DNA of 64,000 nucleotides from UBA6107 sp034430175 (GTDB lineage: Bacteria; Chloroflexota; Anaerolineae; Anaerolineales; Anaerolineaceae). The stretch is from NCBI GenBank assembly GCA_034430175.1, contig DAOUFI010000020.1:1-64000 (forward strand), given 5' to 3'. The position numbers and the translations under genes were made by a program. Positions 9,460 to 18,544 of the stretch are shown here, piece by piece. How positions within the stretch are numbered: position 1 is the stretch's first letter; each line of letters starts with the position of its first letter. The notes beneath the pieces are model-generated. The model was given only the letters and a program-made list of their open reading frames with translations, had not been told where the DNA came from and searched no databases.

Positions 9460-10689
9460 TCACCGGTCTGTATCTCCCAGAACGATATCGATGCTGCCGA
9501 TGATGCCCACCAGGTCGGCTACGAAGTGACCTTTGGCCATAAGGGGCAGCGCCTGCAGCAAGGGAATAGAGGGCGTGCGGAAGTGGATGCGGTAGGGCTT
9601 TGGGCCGCCGTTCGATTCGAGGAAGGCGCCCAGTTCGCCGCGCGGCGATTCCACTGCGGCGTAAACGGCGCCGGCAGGCGGGGTAAAGCCTTCCGTCCAA
9701 AGTTTGAAGTGATGAATCAGCGCCTCCATGCTCACGCCGATCTCGGAGCGCGGCGGAGGCACGTACTTGCGGTTATTGTCCCGCACCGGCCCGTAGGGCA
9801 TCTTTTCGAGCGCCTGGCGGATGATTTTGAGCGACTCGCGCATCTCGGCCACGCGCACCTTGTAGCGCGCGTAGATGTCGCCGCTTGTTTCGGTGGGAAT
9901 GTTGAAATCGTATTGTTCGATACCGCTATAGGGGTTGCTCTTGCGGATGTCGTGCGCCAGGCCGGTGGCTCGTAGCACCGGGCCGGTCACGTTCCACTGC
10001 AGGCAGGTGGCGGTGTCGATCTTGCCGATACCCCTGGTGCGGTCGAGGAAAAGCGGATTTTTGGTAAGTAAAGCTTCGTATTCATCCAGGCGACGCGGCA
10101 GATAATCGAGGAACTTGCGTACCATGCCGTCGAATTCGGCGGGGACGTCTCGCCATAATCCACCGGGACGGATATAGGTGGTCATCATGCGCTGCCCGGA
10201 AACAAGTTCGAAGATATCGAGGATCATTTCGCGTTCGCGGAAGGCGTAGAGGAAGACCGACATGGCTGCCAGGTCGAGCGAGGAGGTACCGATCCAGATG
10301 AGGTGGCTCTGGATACGTGATAATTCAGTAAGGATGACGCGCACCGCGTCGGCACGCGGCGGTGGCTGCAAGCCGGTGAGCTTTTCGAGCGCCAATGAGT
10401 AGGCCAGGTTGTTGCCGATGGTAAAAAGGTAATCCATGCGGTCGGTCATCACCTCGGCCTTTTGGTAGGTCTTGGACTCCATGTTCTTTTCTATACCGGT
10501 GTGCAGGTAGCCGATATCGGGCACGCAGTTAACCACGATCTCGCCATCCAATTCAACGATCAGACGCAGCACGCCGTGGGTGGAGGGATGCTGCGGTCCC
10601 ATGTTGAGGACCATGGTCTCGCCGGTCTGGGCGCGCGGGCTGAAGAGGTGCCTCAGTTCATCAAGGGTGAATTCATGGATCTCTCTCAT
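9460..10689 (-). CDS. nuoD: NADH-quinone oxidoreductase subunit D
   Basis: NuoD is the 49-kDa-type subunit that forms the quinone reduction site with NuoB and descends from NiFe-hydrogenase large subunits. Recognisable segments are NMGPQHPSTHGVLRL near residue 30, carrying the quinone-site His, DIGYLHTGIEKNMESK and the C-terminal GSIDIVLGDTDR. The 409 residues match stand-alone NuoD, with NuoC encoded separately just upstream. Confidence 0.97.
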   Translation of the reverse strand: MREIHEFTLDELRHLFSPRAQTGETMVLNMGPQHPSTHGVLRLIVELDGEIVVNCVPDIGYLHTGIEKNMESKTYQKAEVMTDRMDYLFTIGNNLAYSLALEKLTGLQPPPRADAVRVILTELSRIQSHLIWIGTSSLDLAAMSVFLYAFREREMILDIFELVSGQRMMTTYIRPGGLWRDVPAEFDGMVRKFLDYLPRRLDEYEALLTKNPLFLDRTRGIGKIDTATCLQWNVTGPVLRATGLAHDIRKSNPYSGIEQYDFNIPTETSGDIYARYKVRVAEMRESLKIIRQALEKMPYGPVRDNNRKYVPPPRSEIGVSMEALIHHFKLWTEGFTPPAGAVYAAVESPRGELGAFLESNGGPKPYRIHFRTPSIPLLQALPLMAKGHFVADLVGIIGSIDIVLGDTDR

Positions 10690-10693
10690 AGCT

Positions 10694-11206
10694 TTACCTC
10701 TGACCCCGCGGTTTTTGCAAGCTGATCTCTTTATAATTGAAGGTGAACTCCACCTCTTCGTAACCCAGCGGGTAATCCTTGCGCAGCGGATGGCCCTCCC
10801 AGTTGGGGGGCATCATGATGCGGCGCAGGTCTGAGTGACCTTTAAAGCGGATACCAAACAGGTCCCAGATCTCGCGCTCGCGCCAGTTGGCGCTGGGCCA
10901 GACGGTCTCGACGGTGTCGATCTCTGGATCCGCGCCACCGACTGGAGCCCGCAAGTTGAGGAAGCTGTGGGTGATGGTCGAATAGAGGATGTAAACGATG
11001 TGGAAACGAGGTTCGGTCTGCGGATAATAATCCACCGCAGTCTCGACCGAGAGCATGTCAAAGGCGAAATCGTCGCGCAGTGTGCGGCAGGCCTCCACGA
11101 TCTTTTCGGCCGGGATCAACAGGGTGACCTCGCCGCGGAACTCGCTGGCTTTGGCGCCGAATTTCTCGGTACAGGATTGCACAATGGGAAGGAATTGAGA
11201 GTCCAT
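10694..11206 (-). CDS. nuoC: NADH-quinone oxidoreductase subunit C
   Basis: NuoC is the 30-kDa-type structural subunit of the peripheral arm (170 residues). The family signature region is ANWREREIWDLFGIRFKGH followed by GHPLRKDYPLGYE. It lies between nuoB and nuoD with only four bases before nuoD, and NuoC and NuoD are separate proteins here rather than fused as in enterobacteria. Confidence 0.96.
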   Translation of the reverse strand: MDSQFLPIVQSCTEKFGAKASEFRGEVTLLIPAEKIVEACRTLRDDFAFDMLSVETAVDYYPQTEPRFHIVYILYSTITHSFLNLRAPVGGADPEIDTVETVWPSANWREREIWDLFGIRFKGHSDLRRIMMPPNWEGHPLRKDYPLGYEEVEFTFNYKEISLQKPRGQR

Positions 11207-11214
11207 GCGCGCTC

Positions 11215-11687
<473 letters not shown>

Positions 11688-11697
<10 letters not shown>

Positions 11698-12044
11698 TCA
11701 AGGGCTCCCTTCTTCCAGACGTAGACGAAACCTACAGCCAGGATGGCGACGAAGATGAACATTTCGATAAGCGAATACAGCCCGAGCTGGCGGAATGCCA
11801 ACGCCCAGGGAAGGAAAAAGATCACTTCAACATCGAAAAGGATAAACAAAACGGCCACGAGATAATAGCGGACGGACATGCGCCGCGTACCCGGGCCGTA
11901 GGGGATCATTCCTGATTCGTAAGGCGCGCCTTTTTTGCTGCTGGGATGGTGGGGTCCAAAGAACCTTCCTAAAAAAAGCACGAACACGCCTACGGCAGTT
12001 GCCAGCACAACCAGGATAATGAGCGGAAGATATTCGATCAGCAT
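11688..12044 (-). CDS. nuoA: NADH-quinone oxidoreductase subunit A
   Basis: NuoA is the small three-helix membrane subunit and first gene of the operon (118 residues). The conserved loop PYESGMIPYGPGTRRMSVRY and the helix VLFILFDVEVIFFLPWA are both present. A plausible promoter and inverted repeat lie 45-85 bases upstream. Confidence 0.97.
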
Positions 12045-12088
12045 CAGGCACCTCTTTTTGAGATGGACTCGTGAAAGAACTGTTAATA

Positions 12089-12128
12089 ATTATACTTGCA
12101 TATATATCAATGTACACATATATTGATA
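12089..12128 (-). promoter_or_regulatory. Probable nuo operon promoter with inverted repeat
   Basis: Read on the minus strand, TATAAT (12094-12089) lies about 45 bases before the nuoA start and fits a -10 box. Immediately upstream, TATCAAT (12105-12111) and ATTGATA (12122-12128) form a perfect 7-base inverted repeat with a 10-base spacer, covering the -35 zone. No good -35 hexamer is seen at 17 bases, which would fit an activator-dependent promoter. The site resembles a dyad for a CRP/FNR-family or other dimeric regulator, but the protein is unknown. Confidence 0.45.
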
Positions 12129-12248
12129 CTTTAATTCTACATCTGAATCCCGGTTCTAAGTACTTTAACATTATAAGTCATCCAATACGGATGAAAACCG
12201 GGCAAAATAGAAACATAAATCATTATAAATAAGATGTAATATATCCAC

Positions 12249-12298
12249 ATTGACCAAAATGATTAATAAGATTCATTGTTGAAAGTTTATTGGTCAAT
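12249..12298. promoter_or_regulatory. Spaced 9-bp inverted pair
   Basis: ATTGACCAA (12249-12257) and its exact complement TTGGTCAAT (12290-12298) flank an AT-rich stretch, 41 bases apart start to start (about four helical turns). It lies just before the decayed cupredoxin gene and between the nuo and rubrerythrin promoters. The spacing would suit two sites for a dimeric regulator. Chance is not excluded. Confidence 0.25.
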
Positions 12299-12299
12299 A

Positions 12300-12686
12300 A
12301 TGGATCAAAAAATGACTTTACTGGGGTCGGTATTATTGATTTTTATGGTACTTACCGCGTACACAGCCAGCTCTCTGTGGCAACGACGATTACGCGACCA
12401 CCAGTGCTTTTCAACTACCTGCTTTATAAGGAACAACAGCGGTTGCCACCATGGCGAACTTCATGTTTGATTCGCAAAACTGACGATCATGGCAAGTACA
12501 ACGATCACCTGGAAGAACACGGATCCGGCGGTTCACACTGTCACCAGCGATACAGGTCTGTTTGATTCAGGCGATCTGGACCAGGGCGCCACATTCAGTT
12601 AGATATTCATCACCGCTGAGACGTACGTTTACCATTGCTTGCCTTACCATACCAAAATAGAAGGGACCCTTATCGTAACGAAGTAA
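12300..12686 (+). pseudogene. Decayed cupredoxin (plastocyanin-like) lipoprotein
   Basis: A start at 12300 gives a signal-peptide-like beginning (MTLLGSVLLIFMVLTAYTAS), in which LTAY may be a former LTAC lipobox. The frame is then lost. A second frame carries ANFMFDSQN. After an apparent one-base loss near 12480, a third segment reads TITWKNTDPAVHTVTSDT and FDSGDLDQGATF. An in-frame TAG interrupts it, then ITAETYVYHCLPYHTKIEG continues to a TAA at 12684. These are the hallmarks of a type I copper protein: WKN, the His of AVHTV, and the YHCxxH copper loop. At least two frameshifts and one nonsense mutation make it non-functional. Copper-protein identity is inferred from motif order. Confidence 0.75.
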
Positions 12687-12775
12687 GTGATGGCTGTTTC
12701 CTCTCAAAAGGTGCGTGATGAACACATCTTTCAATTATCTTGTAAGGCTGAACTGACGAGTTTCATCCATATCTA

Positions 12776-12804
12776 TTGCGTAATATTTTGATTTGAAGTA
12801 TCTT
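12776..12804 (+). promoter_or_regulatory. Possible rubrerythrin promoter
   Basis: TTGCGT (12776-12781) and TATCTT (12799-12804) are separated by 17 bases, 39 bases before the rubrerythrin ATG. A good AAGGAGT ribosome site follows at about 12829. Both hexamers are imperfect, so the call is tentative. Confidence 0.35.
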
Positions 12805-12842
12805 TATATTTACCAATTTACATAAAATAAGGAGTAATTGCC

Positions 12843-13340
12843 ATGACCAAATCCTATGATGATCTGATGGCCGCGTTCGCGGGAGAGAGCCAGGCCAACC
12901 GAAAGTATCTTGCCTTTGCCAAAAAAGCCGATGAAGACGGCTTCGCGCAGGTGGCCAAGTTGTTCCGCGCCGCCGCTGCCGCAGAAACTGTGCACGCTCA
13001 CAACCACTTCCGTGCTGCCGGTGAGATCAAGACCACCGAAGAGAATCTCAAAACCGCCATCGCCGGGGAACATTACGAGAATTCCGAGATGTACCCCGCC
13101 TTCATCAAGGACGCCGAGGCTGAAGGCGACAAGCGCGCCCTACGCTCATTCAACTACGCCAATGAGGTCGAGAAAATCCACGAACAGTTATATAAAGAAG
13201 CTTTGGCTTCCCTCGGCAAGCCCGGTGAGACCTACGACTACTACATCTGCCCGGTCTGCGGATACACCCACGCCCGTACCGCCCCCGAGGTCTGCCCCGT
13301 CTGTGGCGCTCCGGCTGAACGGTTCGAGAAGGTAAGCTAG
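12843..13340 (+). CDS. rbr: Rubrerythrin
   Basis: Rubrerythrin reduces hydrogen peroxide at a diiron site using electrons from its rubredoxin-like domain, a cytoplasmic defence typical of anaerobes. The N-terminal four-helix domain shows the diiron ligand helices (AFAGESQANRKYLAFA, AAETVHAHNHFRA, EHYENSEMYP, YANEVEKIHEQLY). The C-terminus has YICPVCGYTHARTAPEVCPV, the two CPxC knuckles of the rubredoxin Fe site. The 165-residue length is slightly short but complete. It is probably monocistronic: strong ribosome site in front, strong terminator behind. Confidence 0.96.
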   Translation: MTKSYDDLMAAFAGESQANRKYLAFAKKADEDGFAQVAKLFRAAAAAETVHAHNHFRAAGEIKTTEENLKTAIAGEHYENSEMYPAFIKDAEAEGDKRALRSFNYANEVEKIHEQLYKEALASLGKPGETYDYYICPVCGYTHARTAPEVCPVCGAPAERFEKVS

Positions 13341-13358
13341 TTTTCTTGGATATACACG

Positions 13359-13391
13359 ACAACCCCCGAGCGATCGGGGGTTGTTTGTTTT
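13359..13391 (+). terminator. Intrinsic terminator of rubrerythrin
   Basis: ACAACCCCCGA and TCGGGGGTTGT pair as an 11-base perfect stem around a 4-base loop, followed by a T-rich tail. It lies 19 bases after the rbr stop. Confidence 0.9.
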
Positions 13392-13569
13392 ATGTGTCAT
13401 TTGTAGAGTGCTGTTGGGGATAGGCGATTAATTCAAAAAAGAAATTTAAACTATTCGTTCTCAATCGCCAATTTTTCTGAAAGTTCATATAATGATGAGG
13501 TGATCAAGCTTCTGAATGAGATCTTATTGACTTCACTGATAATTCTATTAATAAGTAGGAAGGGAAACG

Positions 13570-15180
13570 ATGAAAAACTGGCCTCAGCAAAAGAAGATAC
13601 TACTGGATCTGGTATTCCTCTTTCTTTTGCTCGGCGTTTCGTTCCTTTTTGCTCAAAAATACATCAATTTCTCGACCGTACCCAACGAAGACGCCGCCAT
13701 CCTGATGCGTTATGCGAAGAACCTGGGGGAGGGACACGGCATTGTCTGGAACTTGGGCGAGAAACCCGTTGACGGAGGCACTGACTTCTTATCGCTGGTC
13801 GTGATCGCAAGCCTGTACAAAGCCGGATTGCCCCTCGAAAAAGCCGTTCGATCCCTCGACTACTTTTCTCATTTTCTGACCCTGTTCCTGATTTATTTTG
13901 CTGCGCGCAAACTCCTCAAATCCCCGCCCGTGGTGGGGTTCATTAGTGCCTTCTTCTTTGCTATCGGTCCGGGGCTATTCTACACCGCCGCTTACTTCAG
14001 CACACCCTTCTTCGCCCTATTCGCCTGCCTGGCCTGGATCATGGCGTTGGCGATCATGCAGGGGAAAGCAGGCCACGGGTATTCCGCATTGTTTGCCATT
14101 CTTGGCCTGATCACCGGCCTGATCCGCCCCGAGGGGGTGATTCTGGTCGGGCTGATGTTGATCTCGATCATTATCGTGCTGGGCTTCAGGAAGGCTCGCC
14201 TTCCGATCCTGTGGTTTGCATCGGTAATCCTCCTCCTGGGTGGCACCTATTTGCTGTGGCGCTGGAATTATTTTGGCTACCCACTGCCCAATCCGTTCTA
14301 TAAAAAGGGCGGCGGGCAACTCTATTTCGATAGTCTGCGCAGGTCGCTTCTCTATGTGATCTTCATGGGCATCCCTTTTTGGTGGATCTACCTGGTGGGT
14401 TTGTTTACCAGAACGCAAAACAGGTATGCCATTGCCTGTTTGCTGCCGGTGTTTGGTTTCGCGACCGCGTTCATCCTGCTTTCCGATGAGACGAACTTTG
14501 CTGCCCGCTTCCAATATGCGGTATTCAGCATCATTCTGATCTCATGGTACCCGCTGGCCAAAGACCTGCCGATCTGGCAAAAAAAGACATCTCTGATGAA
14601 AATGCTAGTCCTCAAGAAGGCACTCTGGCTGGCACTCATCGTTGCTGGCACAGTCATGTTCACCGCGATCTATGTCCTTGCCTATGCCAATGTAATTTCG
14701 AATATCCAACAGGCGTTCATCTTCAAGGGCAGATACGATGTGGCTATGTATCTGCATCGCTACGAATCGAAGAGGTACTGGATGGCAACCTCGGAAGCGG
14801 GGCTGTTACCCCTCTATTCAGGCTGGAACGCGGTCGACACCTGGGGTCTTAACGACCAGTGGATCGCGCATCACGGCGTCATCACCGCGGAGTATCTTAA
14901 CGTTTACCATCCCGAACTGATCGTCTTCCATGCCTATTTCTCCCCGCAGGCCAAGGATTGCCCTGATCCGAAACCGGACTGGAGCCGGATGACATCCGTG
15001 CTGAAAACTTATGCCGAGGAGAATTCATACATCCTCGCCGGGGTGTTTGGCGTTGACTCCTGCGACACGAATTACTATTATGTGCGGAACGATTTCGCCG
15101 ATTCCACACAGTTGATCGAGGCGATCAGGGGTTTCGATTATTGGATCGGCGACCAGAAAAGCCAGAATTACGCGCCGTAA
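13570..15180 (+). CDS. GT-C-type polytopic membrane glycosyltransferase
   Basis: This is an integral membrane protein of 536 residues with roughly ten hydrophobic segments and a C-terminal soluble tail, the layout of GT39/ArnT-like enzymes. These transfer a sugar from a polyprenyl phosphate on the outer face of the membrane. The first external loop holds the acidic pair E40-D41 in PNEDAAILMRYAKNL, then GHGIVWNLGEKPVDGGTDF, equivalent to the D-D/E...N.GEPVEG.T.F pattern of the superfamily. Acceptor and donor cannot be named. A strong site (AGGAAGGGAAACG) precedes the ATG. The small membrane protein downstream may be co-transcribed. Confidence 0.8.
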   Translation: MKNWPQQKKILLDLVFLFLLLGVSFLFAQKYINFSTVPNEDAAILMRYAKNLGEGHGIVWNLGEKPVDGGTDFLSLVVIASLYKAGLPLEKAVRSLDYFSHFLTLFLIYFAARKLLKSPPVVGFISAFFFAIGPGLFYTAAYFSTPFFALFACLAWIMALAIMQGKAGHGYSALFAILGLITGLIRPEGVILVGLMLISIIIVLGFRKARLPILWFASVILLLGGTYLLWRWNYFGYPLPNPFYKKGGGQLYFDSLRRSLLYVIFMGIPFWWIYLVGLFTRTQNRYAIACLLPVFGFATAFILLSDETNFAARFQYAVFSIILISWYPLAKDLPIWQKKTSLMKMLVLKKALWLALIVAGTVMFTAIYVLAYANVISNIQQAFIFKGRYDVAMYLHRYESKRYWMATSEAGLLPLYSGWNAVDTWGLNDQWIAHHGVITAEYLNVYHPELIVFHAYFSPQAKDCPDPKPDWSRMTSVLKTYAEENSYILAGVFGVDSCDTNYYYVRNDFADSTQLIEAIRGFDYWIGDQKSQNYAP

Positions 15181-15236
15181 TAACGATATACTCATATCTA
15201 CGAGTAAACCACAAGGCAAACATTCAGGAGGAAACG

Positions 15237-15566
15237 ATGGATTCATATAAATTCACGAGCATGGAAGAATTATCGGCGTATCTTGCCAGCCAGGAAAAGC
15301 GCATCCGCGATCTGGAAGCCGCCAACGCGGCTCTGATCGCCGAGGTCAAAAAGCGCTTCGTAAGCAAGGAGGAGTTCCCCCGCGCCATCGATATGTACAT
15401 GCCGCGTAATGGACTGGTGAGTAACAGCTTCCTGCAGCGTGCCTTCAGTGTGTGGGGACATCATTTTGTGGCGCAGTTGCTGATCAACATTGCTCTGGGG
15501 ATTTTGTATGTGCTCATCGTGGCGGTGATCCTGCAAAAGGCGATTCTGCCCTGGTTCTTGAGATGA
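15237..15566 (+). CDS. Small coiled-coil membrane protein, unknown
   Basis: Start chosen at 15237 because AGGAGG lies seven bases upstream; earlier in-frame codons lack a site. The 109-residue product has a predicted coiled coil (LASQEKRIRDLEAANAAL), a short linker and one C-terminal transmembrane helix (LLINIALGILYVLIVAVIL). No family is recognised. It begins 56 bases after the glycosyltransferase and may be its accessory protein, which is inference from position only. Confidence 0.75.
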   Translation: MDSYKFTSMEELSAYLASQEKRIRDLEAANAALIAEVKKRFVSKEEFPRAIDMYMPRNGLVSNSFLQRAFSVWGHHFVAQLLINIALGILYVLIVAVILQKAILPWFLR

Positions 15567-15714
15567 TTTGTCACCGATCGTCGATCATATGTTTCTTGAG
15601 ATGAGTTTGAATTGTTAACTCTCCGAGAAACGGGAATCTATCTGAAGTCCTTGTAACTTGAAACCCACTATATTGTTCTACGTATACAATGTATATCATT
15701 TCAGGTGAGGGAAC

Positions 15715-17211
15715 ATGACCGAACAAACAAACTCCAAAAGCATCATCATCATCGGCGCGGGCATCGCCGGACTTTCCGCCGGCGTCTACGCCCAAATGAA
15801 CGGCTTCAACAGCCGCATCTACGAAATGCACACCCAACCCGGCGGCCTGATGACCGCCTGGAAGCGCAAGGGCTATACCATTGATGGCTGCATCCACTGG
15901 CTCACCGGCTCCAGTCCGCTCTACGCGGAATATTATCAGTACTGGCTCGACATCGGCCTCATCCAGGACCGCGAACTCTACAACCCCGAGATCTTTACCC
16001 GCGTCCAGAACGCTGAGGGCAAGGTCTTCAACCTGTACACTAACGCGGACAGGCTGGAAGCTCACATGCTCGAACTGGCGCCGGAAGACGCCAAAACGAT
16101 CCGCTCGTTTTGCTCCACCATCCGTAAACTCTCGCAGTTCGGCGTCAAGCGCGACAACAAATGGACCACCAAACTCGCTGCGCCGTTCCAAATGCTGACG
16201 GTTATGCCCGTATTCATCACCATGGGAAAGACAACCCTGGCGCAGTTTGCCAAAAAGTTCAGCAACCCCTTCCTGCGCGAGGTGTTCTCCAAACTGTGGT
16301 ACCCCGAAATGTCGATGATCGGTCTGCCTTTCACCCTGGCCATGCTCAGCAACCAGGGCGCGGCGTATACCATGGGCGGTTCGCTGCCGATGGCGCAGGC
16401 AGTGGAGAAGCGTTACCTCTCCCTGGGGGGCGACATCCAGTACGGCGCGCGGGTCAAGCGTATCCTCGTTGAGAACGACCGCGCGGTCGGTATCGAGCTG
16501 GAAAACGGACAGATCGAGCGCGCCGATTACGTCATCTCGGCCGCCGACGGCTACAACACCATCTTCAAGATGCTCGATGGCAAGTACGTCAACGACGAGA
16601 TCAAGACGATGTACTCCGGCAAGCAGCCGATCTTCGAGCCGCTCGTGTTCGTCGGCCTTGGCGTCAAACAGACTTTCGAGGACCTGCCCGGCTGCACTGG
16701 CGGCATCGGGTATTTTCTCAAGGAGCCGATCCAGGTGGGCGGCGAAGACGTGTACCAACTGGACGCGATGATCTACAACTTTGATCCCGCCATGGCTCCC
16801 CAGGGAAAGACGGCCATCACCGTGATGCTGCCCACCCATTATCAATTCTGGAAGGATCTCTACGCTGACGGCGCCAACCGCGAGAAATACGACGCCGAGA
16901 AGCAGCGTATCGCACTGCAGGTGATCGACCGTTTGGACGAGTTTCTGCCCGGTATCAAGGGCAAGGTGGAGATGGCTGACGTTGCCACTCCGCTCACCTT
17001 CGAGCGCTACACCGGCAACTGGCAGGGTAGTTTCGAGGGTTGGCTGCCGACTCCCTCAGCCATGATGAAGCAGATCTCCAAAACCCTGCCTGGCTTGAGT
17101 AACTTTTACATGGCGGGTCAGTGGGTCCAGGCTGGTGGTGGACTCCCCTCCGGCGTGATGACAGGCAAGCAGGTCATTGGCTCCATCATCAAATCTGAAG
17201 AGCACAAGTGA
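15715..17211 (+). CDS. Phytoene desaturase/CrtISO-like FAD oxidoreductase
   Basis: This flavoprotein of 498 residues opens with the dinucleotide-binding motif IIIIGAGIAGLSAG (residues 10-23) and an acidic beta2 end (YEMHTQPGG), followed by YTIDGCIHWLTGS. The C-terminal FAD motif is MAGQWVQAGGGLPSGVMTG. This is the carotenoid-isomerase/retinol-saturase/phytoene-desaturase branch. No carotenoid synthesis genes are nearby, so the substrate may be another polyunsaturated lipid. A hairpin follows the stop. Confidence 0.85.
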   Translation: MTEQTNSKSIIIIGAGIAGLSAGVYAQMNGFNSRIYEMHTQPGGLMTAWKRKGYTIDGCIHWLTGSSPLYAEYYQYWLDIGLIQDRELYNPEIFTRVQNAEGKVFNLYTNADRLEAHMLELAPEDAKTIRSFCSTIRKLSQFGVKRDNKWTTKLAAPFQMLTVMPVFITMGKTTLAQFAKKFSNPFLREVFSKLWYPEMSMIGLPFTLAMLSNQGAAYTMGGSLPMAQAVEKRYLSLGGDIQYGARVKRILVENDRAVGIELENGQIERADYVISAADGYNTIFKMLDGKYVNDEIKTMYSGKQPIFEPLVFVGLGVKQTFEDLPGCTGGIGYFLKEPIQVGGEDVYQLDAMIYNFDPAMAPQGKTAITVMLPTHYQFWKDLYADGANREKYDAEKQRIALQVIDRLDEFLPGIKGKVEMADVATPLTFERYTGNWQGSFEGWLPTPSAMMKQISKTLPGLSNFYMAGQWVQAGGGLPSGVMTGKQVIGSIIKSEEHK

Positions 17212-17248
17212 TCATTGTTCTGAAGTAACCATCGTTAGTATTCCATTT

Positions 17249-17281
17249 GAAACAGAGGGAGGGTAGAATTCCCTCTGTTTC
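17249..17281. terminator. Hairpin after flavoprotein gene
   Basis: GAAACAGAGGGA (17249-17260) and TCCCTCTGTTTC (17270-17281) form a 12-base perfect stem with a 9-base loop, 37 bases after the stop. There is no strong T-run, so it may be an mRNA-stabilising structure or a weak terminator. Confidence 0.55.
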
Positions 17282-17315
17282 GATCTATTGCATCTCACAG
17301 TCAAAGAGAGGGAAT

Positions 17316-18188
17316 ATGACCAATTATTACCAGTTTAAACTTACCAGCGAAGGCGCTTATCGTGTCATCAGTCCGGAAGGGGTCTTTTGCGACCTGTTTG
17401 TCGGCAGCAAGTCGGCGCTGCTTTTTGACACGGCTTACGGCTTTGGCGATATGCTGGCAGCCATCCGGCAGATCACTCCCCTTCCTTTGACCGTTCTGTG
17501 CAGCCATGGGCACGTCGATCATACCTCCGGCGCCTGGCGTTTCGCTGGCTGCGATATCTACATACACAAAGCCGACCATCGTCTGGCACTCAGTCACAAC
17601 TCGGTCAGAATGCGCCGGGGGTCTGTGAATGAAGCCAAACATGCGACGGACCGAGAGACCGGAAAGGCAAGCAGCCTTCTGCCGGAAGGGTTTGACGAAG
17701 CTGCCTACATCCAGGCTGGGCTGCCCGCGTTGAAACCCATCGAAGAAGGCCATATTTTCGACCTGGGTGATCTGCAGCTCGAAACCCTGCATTTCAGGGG
17801 ACACACACCCGGCGGCATTGCCTTGTGGAACAAATCCTCCCGCACCATATACATGGGCGACGCGATGAATCCGTTCACCTGGCTGTTTATGCCTGAAGCG
17901 GACCCTATCTCGATGCAGATTGAGTCGATCAGGAAGGCCAAAGCACTGGATTTCGACAAGATCGCCCTCTCCCACGCGCCCGAGTTCATGCCAAAATCCG
18001 TGCTGGACTATTTTCTGGAGACCGTGGAACAGGCTGACTTTGAGAAGGGATTCAAATTTGACATTCCTGACGGAATCCGTTGCGATGAAGAGGCACGGAT
18101 TTGCACGCGGCCAGGTTACACCCCCGTGGACATGGCAAAACCCGGTTTTGCGGCGATCGTGGTCGGCCGCAGCAAATTCGGCGGGTGA
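17316..18188 (+). CDS. Metallo-beta-lactamase-fold hydrolase
   Basis: A 290-residue MBL-fold enzyme. Its metal-binding motif HGHVDH lies at residues 64-69, with later ligand segments LETLHFRGHTPGG and IYMGDAM, and a C-terminal SHAPEF. This pattern suggests a binuclear zinc or iron hydrolase of the glyoxalase-II-like class. Specificity cannot be read. The start at 17316 follows GAGAGGG; an upstream in-frame ATG would extend into the hairpin region. Confidence 0.85.
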   Translation: MTNYYQFKLTSEGAYRVISPEGVFCDLFVGSKSALLFDTAYGFGDMLAAIRQITPLPLTVLCSHGHVDHTSGAWRFAGCDIYIHKADHRLALSHNSVRMRRGSVNEAKHATDRETGKASSLLPEGFDEAAYIQAGLPALKPIEEGHIFDLGDLQLETLHFRGHTPGGIALWNKSSRTIYMGDAMNPFTWLFMPEADPISMQIESIRKAKALDFDKIALSHAPEFMPKSVLDYFLETVEQADFEKGFKFDIPDGIRCDEEARICTRPGYTPVDMAKPGFAAIVVGRSKFGG

Positions 18189-18242
18189 TTGGCTACCCCT
18201 CGATGGTAGGCAGCGAAGCTGCCACTTCGACTTTAAAACCAA

Positions 18243-18265
18243 AAAACGACTTGCTAGTCGTTTTT
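18243..18265. terminator. Terminator hairpin, repeat copy C
   Basis: AACGACT/AGTCGTT stem with a TGCT loop, flanked by A-run and T-run on both sides. It can end transcription from the MBL gene (plus strand) and from the tRNA side (minus strand). Its arms differ from copies A and B but remain paired. Confidence 0.75.
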
Positions 18266-18362
18266 ACAATTCTCCATTCTCGAATTTCAATTCTCGGAAA
18301 TACAGGTCGGGGTGGGCGGACTTTACCATACCTCGATGGTAGAAGCGTCGACACGGTAATCA

Positions 18363-18384
18363 AAAACGGCCGCAAGGCCGTTTT
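18363..18384 (-). terminator. Terminator hairpin, repeat copy B
   Basis: AACGGCC/GGCCGTT stem with a GCAA loop and five T residues after the 3' arm on the minus strand. It sits at about the same offset in the repeat unit as copies A and C. Confidence 0.7.
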
Positions 18385-18481
18385 ACGATTCTCCATTCTC
18401 GAACTTCAATTCTCGGAAATACAGGTCGGGGTGGGCGGACTTTATCATACCTCGATGGTAGAAGCGTCGACATGGTAATCA

Positions 18482-18504
18482 AAAACGGCTTTGCGGCCGT
18501 TTTA
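18482..18504 (-). terminator. tRNA-Pro terminator, repeat copy A
   Basis: On the minus strand the arms AACGGC and GCCGTT form a stem followed by TTTTT, 41 bases after the end of tRNA-Pro. This is the first terminator reached by the tRNA transcript. Confidence 0.75.
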
Positions 18505-18544
18505 CGATTCTCCATTCTCGAATTTCAATTCTCGGAAATACAGG

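Noticed and set aside
12290..12565. 91-codon open frame upstream of rubrerythrin
   Set aside because: It lies across the decayed cupredoxin in another frame and has no recognisable features.
15571..16845. Long antisense frame (424 codons) opposite the flavoprotein gene
   Set aside because: It mirrors the codon pattern of the GC-rich sense gene, has no motifs and no ribosome site.
18307..18323. Additional tRNA genes in the repeat copies
   Set aside because: Only the last 17 nt of the tRNA are present in each copy; no anticodon or D arm.
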